Assembly: GCA_027886175.1 (NCBI GenBank)
Contig: JAJNNQ010000023.1
Span: 10,557,001-10,621,000 of the forward strand
Direction: 5' to 3'
DNA length: 64,000 nucleotides
Source of the DNA: Phylloscopus collybita
Lineage: Eukaryota > Chordata > Aves > Passeriformes > Phylloscopidae
Shown: one piece after another, positions 34,751 through 47,000 of the stretch
How the letters are laid out: each line of letters begins with the position of its first letter
How positions within the stretch are numbered: position 1 is the first letter of the stretch
Made by a program: the position numbers and the translations under genes
Notes under the pieces: generated by a model
What the model saw: the letters and a program-made list of their open reading frames with translations, nothing else
Told to the model about the DNA's origin: nothing
Database searches by the model: none

Positions 34751-37700
34751 TGGCTGAGGAGCCAGTGCTCCTTCCTGCCAGAAAGGCAAAGGGATGCACA
34801 GCCACTGCCTGATGAAAATTAAAAGCTTTAAACTTTCTAATTCCCAGGACTGATTTAAATTATTACAGCTAACAAATGACCCAATACATAAAAATGGAGA
34901 CGGCTACCAAATAGATCTGTTTAAATGAACACATGCAGAAGAGATTCCATTTGGCTCCTGCACCTAAAACTTCCTATTTCCTAATGCAAACTAAGCAGTG
35001 ACAAATAAAAATGAGGCTGCAAAACCAGCATGACCTCTTTAAGCTTTAATTATTCATGAGAACTGTTTTCTTCTCTGCTGAGATTCAGAGCAACACACTG
35101 AAGCGGGTTCCTCTCAGGTTTATGGGAGACGTACGTTCCTTGTTACACCAGCTAATAAATGCAGCTAAACACAATGACCCAACAATATTTGTAGAAACAG
35201 CATTTGGGGAAATGTGTTTAATGAATCAGAAGAGCCTTAATCTAGTCAGTCTTGAAAAGCAAAACATATCATGCAAAATTACAATGCACCAAAGCACAGG
35301 CTCATAAATATTTCATTGTTGAGATTTCTGAGTTTACTTTCAGTATCTCAGAATTGTGTTTTACTATGAAATGTCTCTACCTGCATTGGGGAAGGATAGT
35401 GGTGGTGGGAGCTTTGAGCAATCCAATTTAAAATCCCAGAATTTGCTTTAAATAATGTATCTGAGAGTCTCAGCCCTTACCATCATCAGGCATATCTGCC
35501 ATTGTAACCAGAAAGGCTCATTGCCTTCTGCTGTCCTGGGATGGCATGGAAGCAGCTGGAAGGAGAAAACCAAAATGTTTTCCTTTGGCTGGGAAGGCTG
35601 GACAAAGGCCAGGCCCCCTGCCCACTGACTCCTTCCCCCTCAGCCCTTCATGTTTGTCCCTGCCCTTGCATAACAACACCCTGGGGACCAGATTTGCCCC
35701 CTAGGTTTGAAAGCAGAGGAGGAGCAGTCTGTCACCCCTGTGGTGGCACCTCCTGCCAGGGCCACACCAGGAGTCGGGCAGCAGCTCCCACCGCCCGGGA
35801 ACGCTGCCATGCCCGGGGGGAGATTTACACTCCTCTCCCCTTCAGACACCTCATCTGGCGTGCTGCAGAGCTGACAGCTCCTCATTTCCACCTAGGGCAA
35901 CCTCCTCTTCGTCCTCAGCAGCCTGGGTGGGCTGTCTGGGGCTCCTCAGGCTGAGGCCCCAGGGCAGCGTCCGTGCCCCGGCCGGGGCAGAGGCAGCCAA
36001 AGGGCAGCTCTCCAAAACCCACTCTGGGACTCACTCAATCTTTACAACTCACTGATATGCTGCCAGTATATTTTTTTGCCAAGGAGACAAAAATACGTCT
36101 CTTCTTCCTACTCCCTCAGCCTATGAAAAATCTCAGTTGTGTGCACGAAGAGACGCTCTGTGTGTGTGTGTATGTGAGTATATTTAGAGGGGGGAAAAAT
36201 AGAGTTTCTGTTAACTTATTTTCCAGTTGAAAGTCTGTCTTGTAGCCAGGGAAGCACTGTTTTCATTGGTTATAACTTCGGGCAAAAAAGCCTCACTCTG
36301 TGCTGAGCAGAAATGGCAGTGAGGGCAGTGGGAAGTGGGAGCAAATCCTTTGACTTCTCCATGGCTCCTGGTCTCTGCTCGGGGATGGATGCCTGATGGC
36401 TCAGAAATAATTTGGGGATTTATGGGTCAAACAGCCCCCGTGTGAGCAAAGTTGCCTAATAATGGGCAAAGAAGAGAGGTGTGATCCCTCCCCAAGGGCC
36501 AGAGAGACTCCAGGTATTTCACGTGTTAATTAAGACTCTTCCACCCAGCCACGGTTTGGAATTCTAGCTTTGTTTGCTGGATGGTTGGGGTCCTTTAAAA
36601 CCACCTGGTGCAAAAAGGAGGGACTGGAGGCTTTGTCTAAGCTTCCCAGTAACTTCCAAAAAGGTGTATTCCTTTTCCCTCCTTCCCCTCCCTTTCCCCC
36701 CAGACCTTGCATGACTTCAAGGCATCAAATGTTAATGAAAGTTTGCCAGGCTCCAAGGGCTGTGAAATGGAAGTTAAAAATCCTGCACTATAGGATGGCT
36801 CTAAAAATACTCAGTCATGTCGAAACCTCACTGGGCTCCAGCAGCTCTCCTGCACCCAGCAGGATGCAGCAGGGCTTTCTCTCCCAAATAAGCTCTGGAC
36901 AAAGTTTTGCCCAGTGACTGTGGATTACTTCTGCTCTGCAGGCTGGGATCACCGGGTTCTGGGCAGCGAGGGCCTGCTGCAGAGTGAGGATGTGCCAGGG
37001 CACTCCTGCACTGCCCACTCCAGCCAGGGGGCTCAGGCAGGTGATGTCCAACCCCACAGCCCCAAACACCAGCCCTGGGGGCTGTAAAGGGAAGGTCTGA
37101 TGTCAGCCTGCTCTCCATGAGGGCTCAGCTCCTGAGCTCTGCTCTTCAGGGTCATTTGTTGTCCCGGGTGCTGGGGTTTGTAGGCTGAGCTTTGGCTTTT
37201 TTAGGCACAGCATCACCTGAACTCCTCTGCAGACCTGCTCCTGCAGGCTCTGGAGCAGGAGAGCTGAGCCCTCATGAGACATCAGTGCTTTTCTGCAGCA
37301 GCTCCCCACAATCCTGCCGGACATGTCCTGCTAACCTGCAAATGCTGGACACACCAGGGGCTCCTTCCTGGACTTCTGGGATAGTGCCACCTCCTTCTGC
37401 TTTAAATGTGTTTCTTCTTGGATTTTTTTTTCCCTACCAGTGTTCTCATGAGTGAGAACCTGAGAGCTGCTTTTCCCACACCACAGCCTCCTTTTCCTTC
37501 TCAGAGGAGTACAAAGCCTTTTCTCCCAGTGAAGCAAACGAGGAACCTGAGCACTATGGCTTGGATGGAGAATCCCAATCCCATCACGGTGTCTGTGCCA
37601 TTCCCATCACAGGAGGAGCCACGGGGGCTGTGACAGCTGCACCTCTGAGTCACACAGCACGATGAGCTCCCGGGGGACAGCACTTTGCCTTTGGCCTCCA

Positions 37701-40353
37701 GTGACTCCAAACTACAGCTCAGACCTCAGCAAGGTGTCTGGACCCCAAACCCTGGCTGTTCCCTGATGAGCCAGGCCCAGGAAGGGACAAGGGACACTCA
37801 GAGCGTGTCCCCAGCCCACGGTGGCAGACCCAAGGCAGGGTATGAGGTCCAGGTGTGTGCAGAAAGTTTGGTGTCCCCAGGCCTGGCCACACTCCAGCCC
37901 TGTGTGAACACATTGCACAGGCTCAAATGGCTATTTTTGAGCCAGTCACTAGAAATAATTCATGTATGTGCAAGTTAAAATTCTGCTTAAAAATTACCCT
38001 CTGCCTCAGAAACTTTAAACCTGAGACATCTACAGAAGCAGATGCCGAATTTTATTTTACAAGGCTCTTTCCAGCTGTTATGGTAAGCTTAGAACCTCAT
38101 CCTGCATTTCTTCACTTTAAGGATCTTTTTTCATTCATGTATCTCCAATTTTAGTGCTGGCAGGAGCAGGGGCAGGTGCAAGTGTTGTGAAGAACCAATC
38201 ACTGAGATCCATGATATTTCTAAAAGTGAAAGTTCAGTTAATAAACTTTCAACTTTTAAGGACTTAATAAATTTCTGCATATGTCATTAATTTATTTGAT
38301 GGTATGAACCAAGGTTTTGGAAAGCTCAAGGTGTAGGCTTGTGTGTGTTAACTGTGAGCAACAGTGCAAAAGGAAAATGCTTTTTCATCCATATGAGCTT
38401 CTGTAAAGTGTGTTCTATTCTTAGGAGAGTAAACATAACACAAAAAAATATGTAATCATTTAAACCTTGCAGGAAAAGAGGCAGGAGTGATGGGAACCTC
38501 TGAAATGATAAATGTATGAATTTATTCCACTGCCACTGTGGGGTTTTAAATTAGTTTTATTTTTCTTTTATTTCTTCTTGTTGACAAGCAGGGCTGCACT
38601 GCTCTGCAGATCTAATGTTTACAGATAAGGAAATATTGAAGGTCAAAAATTCTATTCTTAGTTATTCTTGTATAAGGTAATCTCCTTGTGCTGGTGACAA
38701 TGCAGAGTGATCTCACGTCGCCATGGGTACCTGAATCATGCCTGTCTAACAGCACCATGCTCCATTCCCACCCCTTCCCCTGAAGTTCTTACGTAGGAAA
38801 CCCAAAGATATCTCCAAGAAAAGCTTCATGTGTGATGCAAACGATGGGCTGGAGCAAACACTTCCCTTTGAGCCAGTGCACCGTGCCAGTGCCTCCTTCC
38901 CTCACACACACTCGGGGTGATGAATTCGTTTGCATTTGACTACGACCAGGAAGGATTTTGTCAGGAATGCAGCCTGGATCCAACCTGTTACAAGTGTTCA
39001 TTTAATGCCTGCAAATAAACATCAAAGCTGATACATGTCAAAGGCTAACTTTGTCCCTCAGGTGGGTGACTTTGCCTCGGCCAGGGGGATGGATGCACAG
39101 CAAACTGAGCTGAAATCCAGATTATGGGGGGGAGAAGTGAGACCAGCGCCTGCCCACAGCAGATCATGGCAGGGACGAGGCAGTGTGGTGAAAAAAAATG
39201 CCAGAGAAACATTAATTACATCTTCCCTTGTCTCTGTAGGTTCAGCTCAGTGCTTTAATACCCACAGGATGTAGCTTTCCTTGGCAGTTTTGTAACATCT
39301 AAAGGGAAGAAAAGAAACCAAAGAGGAAGCAAAGGGGGCCTTGGTGGTGACAAGGCCCACAACTCTTTGAATGCCAGCTCTTCTCCCTGCTGCAGCATGG
39401 GAGCTTTTGGTCTCTGCTTTGAGCCGATGTGGATGGATCAGGCACATGAAAGACCAGCAGCAACAGTTCCTAAGGGCTGACAGCAGGGCTGTGGATCAGG
39501 ACTTCTGCCTTTTCCTACAGCAATGGAAGGGACTGAAGTCTAAATCTGGGTCTTTGTGCTCACAGTCTTGATATAAACTTATTTTACAGGGAAAAAAGAA
39601 ACCCGAAACAAGAAGCTAAAGAATACTCTCTGGGAAGGGGGATTGAGCAGAGTGAGCTGCACATTCTTCTTAACATCAGGATTCCTTTTTTACTAAACCA
39701 TTTCTGACCTCAGCAGTGTGCAGCAGGCAGGAAAACCAGGTTGGACTTGCAGTTTCTGGCAACAGGACAGAGGAAATCAGATAAACCAGCTTGTACCTAC
39801 CACCTTGCTGTGAATTAGGGCTGTCCTTGCGGTTCACTTTTGTACAATCAATTTTCAGAATAAAAGCCTTTCTTCTGCACGGCCAAGGGGTTTAATTCAA
39901 CCCTGTAATAAATGGCTGGCTAACAATGGGCCAAACTCAGCTTGGATGTTGTTCTAGTTAATTAAGAAGAGTAGCATCGGGGCTAAATTTGGCAAGGAGT
40001 GTGAAGAGATTGCCTTCAGAGGCAGGGAAGAAAAACCCTTGCTTAGCTCGCTGCATCCAGCCCTTCAAATGCAAATTAACCTGTCAACATCTGCATGCAG
40101 CCACCCAGGACAGCTGCAAAAAGGAGCTCCCTGCACCCAAAAGAAGGGCTGGAAATGTTTAGTTCCAAACAGCTATTTTCTAAAATAATTTCTAGTAAAT
40201 AAGAATACATTTAAAGTGGTAAACTGAGCATCTGCTGCACGAAATGAATGGAGGACAGCATGTGAAAAGAAACATATGTCAAGTATGCACTTCAGATGCA
40301 TTGACTACTTGCCTCCAAAACAGGGAGAATTTAAACATATTTGCAGCAAACAC

Positions 40354-40354
<1 letters not shown>

Positions 40355-40395
<41 letters not shown>
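40355..40395. repeat. poly-A run (41 nt)
   Basis: 41 uninterrupted A on the plus strand, the longest homopolymer in the window. I see no AATAAA directly before it, no recognisable retrotransposed gene, and no SINE body. It is antisense to CACNG4. Confidence 0.97.
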
Positions 40396-40398
<3 letters not shown>

Positions 40399-41038
40399 CC
40401 TCTGGAACCCAAAGGAAAGCCTCGAATAGCAGCACAAGTTCAGCCTGGCCATACCTTGCCTTTCCCGGTGGAAGGGAGAGCAGTTTGTTGGATTTCAGCT
40501 GCTGCCTGGCTTCTTTTCCTCAGGCACCTGTCAGGAATGCCAAGCCCAGGCGGCTTTTGTTTGCAGCAAACAATGTCCCTTTACCAGTACATCTCAAAAC
40601 CCAGAAACCGAGTCACTGCTGCAGCCAAACCGTACCAGATTTGCTTCACTGGAGGGAGGACAGAAAAGCCCCCTGTGCCTTTTCTGAGTGCCTTGTCTGC
40701 AGTGCAGGAGCTGGGGACATCCTGCCTGGGACCCGGCGCTGGGAGGGCACTGCTGGTGACTCAATCTCTGCCTTCAACGCCCTGCAACTCAGGGAAAGTG
40801 CATTCCAGTATTTCCCTGAGCCCCTTATCCTCAGAAAAAAAAATCTCAGCTGCCTTAACTGAAGCTCTTACTTACAAGACAAGTACAGGGTGGGTGAGGC
40901 CCCTTCAGAGGAGGAGAGGTTGGGTTCCAGCTCTGGAGTATTTTTCAGGATAACAGGGCAGAGGATAAACTCTGATGTCCCTTTTTTTTGGTCAGAGGAA
41001 TAATCTCCGTTCCAAAGCTGTGAGAGGTGTGCTGCCTT

Positions 41039-41039
<1 letters not shown>

Positions 41040-41069
<30 letters not shown>

Positions 41070-41070
41070 G
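41040..41070. repeat. CTGT tetranucleotide microsatellite
   Basis: About seven and a half perfect copies of CTGT on the plus strand, in CACNG4 intron 1. It is probably polymorphic. Confidence 0.95.
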
Positions 41071-44000
41071 CTGAGGCTTTGCTAAGGGTTTGTTTCTGCA
41101 GCCGTGATCTCCTGGTGCAGCCATCTCCCGTGGTCCCCTCGGGAGGGAGGGGAAACAAGCCATGAGCAGCTTCTGCAGAAACTGCTTTGCTTTGATGATG
41201 TGGTGTAATTAAACAGGGCTCAAAAAATCCCAGAGTTATAAAAACCCATGGCTTGTACCAACACTTTTACCCATCTGTGGGTTTTCAGGCTGAATCAGGG
41301 CTGAACAAAGAGATCATGAAAAAAGATCTTTGACTCAGCTGATGGTGTTGGTCCTGTTCACCTCAGCATGTTGTAGCAGCATAGTAACACAATTAATAAA
41401 ACAAAAAAAAAAAAGAGAAAAACTTCTGGAAGATCCAGAAGTTCTCAAGGAGAACCTCACAATGGAGGCATCTCTTTCTGCTCCTTCTTTGCTTGGGTTT
41501 GTTTCAATATTTTTCCCCCCTGATCCTGGGAGTTGCATTTCCAGGAGTGAGGAGCTGCCATTGTACTGGCACTGAACTGCCAGGGCCCAGCAGTGGGGCT
41601 GGGGCTGCACCCCCTTGGCTTGCAGGGCAGCACAGAGTTGCTATTGAGTGTGTGTCCACATAGCAACAGCAGTGGTGCTCCAAGAATTCGATTTCCACGG
41701 TGCCCCTGGGCCTTGCCTTGACATCTTCATTGTTCCACAGAGAAATAAAGAAAAAAAAAAATAAAAATCCACGGGTAGGGTAAATGCAGTGCAAAATACA
41801 GAACACCATAGGACAAGGTTATCTAATGGTTAATTTAGAAAGGAACATATCATTAAAAACGTATGAAGGTGGCTACATATTGATGCTGTGTAAATATTTA
41901 AAGGGATGCCTCTTGTAAGGGCAGAGTTCCAAGCTACACCTAAAATAACGTGTGTGAAAGAAAATTAAAAGAATATTTCACCATTTGGAAGTGTTTAATC
42001 TGCCTTGGAAAGGCTTTTTATGCCCAGCTACTGAACATTAGTATGGGAAAGGATATCAGACAGAACTCATTTTTGGTGTAATTCTACCAAAGTCAGCAGA
42101 GTTAAACTGAAGATGATTTTTCTGGCCTTTTAAATAGAGTGTAATTTTCTCCATGGGTAGTTATTAAATGCTATTGAGAGAGACTGCGGCTGCTGTTGGA
42201 AGGGCTTTCTGGAGAGGTCACTCTGTCCCATGTGAACAGCACCAGTGAAAAACCAGGAGCTTTGTAGTTTTTACAACTTGAAGAGTTCCTGGAGGCTCTA
42301 ACTCCGGCACACGTCACTGCCTGACCCAAAGCTAAGAGCACATATCTATTCTGGGCTGAGATATCCTGGCTTGACATCCACTCCTACATCACAAGAATTC
42401 TGCCCGTAGAAATGGCTTAAAATATTGGAGGGGGCATTGCAAAAGATATCTGTGTGGACATCTGGTCCATCTCTGTCAGAAAGGACATATTCCTTAAATA
42501 CACTTTCTGAGGCCCAACTGCTCAGTCTTGACCTTTTGGGGCTGTTGGGGTTTGTGTGCTTTTCACCAGCTCCCCTAAGCACTGAGGAGGCCACTCCCTA
42601 TCCTTGTTATTTGGGATTCCTGCAGCCTTCTCTACACATGGATCCATTTGAAGGGTGTAAAAATGCCCAAATGGTACCTCCTGCATGGACACAAGGCTGA
42701 ATAAGCCCTAGACTAAAAGGTTCCTGTTTTGGAGGGGTTGGGAAGATGTCAGGATCTCTCAAAAGGCACCTCAAGGATCTGGATCTCCCGTGGATGGCTC
42801 TGCCCTTCACAGGAGCGCTGAGCCAGGTACCCAAAGTTTGGGTTGGGCAGGAGCCAAATGGGTTTTCTTCCTGCCTGCACAGCCAAGGACTCTGCCCTCT
42901 CTTGCAGAAATTAAGCTCAATCCTCAGGCAAAGCAGCAGCAAAATTTGGATCATAAATCAAGATAAATCTTGGTTTTAATGGGGGGCAGAACCCAGAGAA
43001 TTATTTAGCCATTTTACAAAAAGCCCAACATCCTCTTGGGATGAAATGGGAACACATGAGACCTCATAATTTGTATATGTATTAACTTCCTACATTAAAT
43101 TAAAATGCAAAATAGTGTCTCTAAACAAAACTGTGAAGCTCTGTCCCTTGAGAGAGTTAAAAATGAAATGGGCAAAGCATCTCCCACAGGATCTATTCTT
43201 ACCCTTGTAGGACTTTGGGCTGGATGGTAGGTATTTTCTTTCTCACAGCCACAATGCTGAGCTCCAAGAAAGGATTTGTCTGTGCAATACAGTGAAGCTC
43301 AGCAATAATTACCCATTGTGCTCTGTGATGAGCCATCCCTTTGGTTCTTCAGTAACCCGTGCACCTGGACTTTAACTAAAACCAAATAATATGCACAGAA
43401 AACATTTTTATGTAAGAGGAGGTGAACATCACTAAAAATCAGAGAGCCTTTGTATGGCATGCCAAACTGCTGAAGCGAAAAAATGTCTTCAGTGAAAGGG
43501 CTCAGATGTGAGCATGTTTCAGTGCACAGCTCCAGGAAAAACTCTGATAATAAATGTGAGCTTGTTATCGTTGCTTTTCAGTGGGAAGTAAAGCCGGAAG
43601 CAGGGTCGTGCTGGCTAATTGAAGCTTACATTTCCATTCAAGCACTGCATTTTAATTATAAACTGGTGACACAAGTGTCACTTAGTTCCTACCCCGTTTT
43701 AAGTGTGCACACGTATAAAAAATATTTTCGGTTATTAATTTATTCTTGTGATCATATTCATTATCCTGCATAATGTCTAGCAGACACGTGTCTAATGACA
43801 TGTTTGATACATGCTAATTCTTATGCCTCTTTTAATACAGAGCTTACACAGACATTTTAGGCTGAGCACGGTGCCAGTTGGCCACCAAAACAGGTGCACA
43901 TTAATGCTATAAAATCAGCATTAGGAGCTGTGTACCCATATTCTGGCCAGCTGCAAGCACTTGCTCAGCCCTCCTGGGGCACAGCAGTCATGCCAGAAAA

Positions 44001-47000
44001 TGGGATAACCTGTGGGAGTAGCTGCATCCAGTGCTGATGCCTGGAGATGCTGATGGTGAGGTCCAGCTGCCCAGGTCTGGCCCCGATCCTGGACCAGGAT
44101 CCAGCTCTGGCGTGTGAGCTGAGCGTGCTGGCTCTTTGTGTGGCTAAAGCCCTGGGCTAATGCTTAAAATTCAGGTGGAAAATTTCTGGCCTGTTTTTCC
44201 TTCCCTATGGGGTTTTTGTGCTGTGCCCAAGGAATGTCTCCAGCTAGAATGCTGCCATTTATACACAGAAATTAAAATAAAATGAGCAAAAAGGTCACTG
44301 GGAAATGGCTACCAAGAGACACCGAGGAAGTCATTAAAAAATCAGACCAGGAGCACAAGTGAAAACAAGGGAGATATCCCTAGAAAGCAAGTTATGAAGG
44401 TAAACCTCTTTCAAAGGCATGGGATGGAACAGGACAGCTGTGGTTTTCCCCTCTTAATTTGCTACCAAACTATAAAGAGGATTCTGTTTTAATAAGCAAC
44501 AACCGTAGCGGGACCCTGTAAATGAATTGTTCGAAGGGCTATAATTAGAAGTGGTGCTGTGAACATCATTCCTAAATGCTACATGGTTTATTTCTGGTCT
44601 TGCATCTTTAAGGATCTCAAAGCACCTTGGAACCATCAGTGTTTGTCAGCGCTAAGGGCAAGGACAAGAGCCCAGCAAAACGTGCAGAGCAAAGGAAAAA
44701 CGCTTCCCATCCTCTGGAGCAGAGCACGGGATGCTGGATCTCACAGTGAGCAGATGTTGGCAGAGTCTTGGATAAATATCTTTGGAAACACCCAAATAAC
44801 TTAAAAAGTGAAATTTGGTTGACTCTCAGTGCAATGCAAGCTTGGCTAGAGGTCGGAAGCCTCACCCTTTGGAAAATCTCACTGTCTTGGAGCACCTTTT
44901 GTAGACAGACAAAAATGTGTTTTCACAGTGGGCAGAGCTGGGGGGATATGGGCCAGCTCTGATCCAAACACAAGGTGGGAACATCCAAGCATGAGCCAAG
45001 AAACTCAGCCTCTTGCTACGTTCATTGGCTTGGGTTCAGTGTGTGCAGAGGGGCTTTGGACTGGAGCTGTCTGTGTCCTGCTGCTCCATCTGGAAGGGGT
45101 CAGTCTGTCTGCAAAGAGCACTCTGGTGACCCCCAAATCGCTGTCATGGCAAATAACTGAGCCCCTGCTGGCTGGCAGAAGGATGAGGGTGAGGACCCAA
45201 CTGGTTTGGGTTGGCAATTTGGTTGTAAGAAACATTTTCTAACTGTTACTGAGCTCCCAGAGTTATTAATTGATGTTTTATCGTGTTTAGGAGAGCTCTG
45301 CTTGATAATGACATTTTCCAAAAGTTGCCCTAATGAAACCCAGTTGAAATGGTTAATATTGTTCCTGAGCTCCAACTGTGCAGAATGAATGTGCCTTCAG
45401 TCAGGTGTACATCAGGTGGCAGAGTGGGAACAGGGGATGTTAAATCTGGGAGGAAGCAGAGTCTGGAGCTCTCCCTCTGCAATGGAAAGCAAATTCCTGA
45501 AGTTTTGGTAGTTCACAGTTGCCTGCAAATCACCTTCCCACACTCAGCAGAGCCGTAGCTGGAGTTTAACAACCCATTTTGGGCTATTGGCTTCACTGGC
45601 TCCAGTAACAGGGCTCTGTTCAGTGAATTTGAGGGATTCAACCCTGTTCACAATCCCCGTGGATGAAAATGTGATGTGACACAATGCAACTTGCTGTTTC
45701 ATCATCTGGCTAAAACCAATCTAACACACAAAGAAACCAAGTCTACGAATTTTGCATTAAAATATAAGCATTATGTAAAGGAGCATTGCTAGGGTTTACT
45801 TGAATTTAGAATATCCACTGGACAAAGATGATTAAAGCCCACTACTGCCATTAGTGAGTCATGCACGGAGGAGTATCACAAACTTTCATATCTGGATATA
45901 CCTTTGAAAGCTCAGCCTAAGTAGTCACAAGGTCTTCCAGCGTTGAGAGTTTGTTATTTCATTTGCTTGCAGGCAGTTGAATGCTGGGGGCTGAACTCTA
46001 AAAAAACCCCAACAGCACGACAATTCTTCCAACAAAATCATCCAGTGCCTTGCTATCAGCTATCACTGATAGCCAGCGAGCTGTGAGATAGGTGTGCACA
46101 GCCCTGATAGGTATTTGCAATAAGTTATAGTTTAGATTTGATTACATTGAGGCAATGCTCCTCTGGCAAGATCCTATTTCAAGTCATAATTGTGACATGC
46201 CATGGTTCCTTTTTAATGCCTTGCAGCACCAAGAGATAAAGTGTGCCTCTGGGATGCAAGGAAGACAATAACAACCCCAGTGTTATTGAATGCTATATAT
46301 TTGGACAGGAGAAAATATCCAGTCGTCCATATTCCCCACAAAACTGCATCATTTAAAAAATATAAATGGGAGGCAACTGATCTGAAAGCCCGGTAGAGAA
46401 TTGGCAGTGACTTAAAAATGGCTATTAACTTAATCTGAAAAAATAAAAAAAAAAAGCCCTGGCAGCTAAACAAGGGTGCTAATTCCTGCCTGAGCTGGGT
46501 CCCTCTCCCACTCGAGCAGGGGATGTTCAGCGCTTCTGAATATCTCAGAAACATTTGGCATTATCAAGCTAACAGGACTGGCTAAGTGAGAAACATTCAA
46601 AGGGCACAACTAAGTGGCACAATTCCAAAACAGCAATTAAAAGGCGGAATGCTTGAAAAAGAACAATAAAAGAGGTTAATTTGTATCAGGGCTTGGCAAT
46701 TGGTACAGGAAATACTGTAATTCCATAACGTGCTCTCCCTTCACTCATCTCTTCATACCATGTCTGCGTGTTTATAATCTATCATTCCTTCATGGATTGC
46801 ATTTGACAAGAAATGACTCAATTCTGTTGAAGAAGAATTTACAGGGTTATTTGTTAAGTAGTCAGGAGCCTGGATAAACCCTGGGAAACAAGTAAAACAG
46901 GTAGAGAAAAAAAGAACCCAGGCTATACCTTTGGACAAGTAAGTGATGACACGTTTCTCATTGGCAGGATGGCACAGAGATGGTCAAGAGTTAAGAAGAG

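Noticed and set aside
34050..34805. Minus-strand frames with GWDAGRAG repeats
   Set aside because: Derived from the 17-bp minisatellite. The same repeat appears in three frames.
40244..40953. Plus-strand frames containing poly-Lys
   Set aside because: They cross the 41-nt poly-A and have no recognisable domain.
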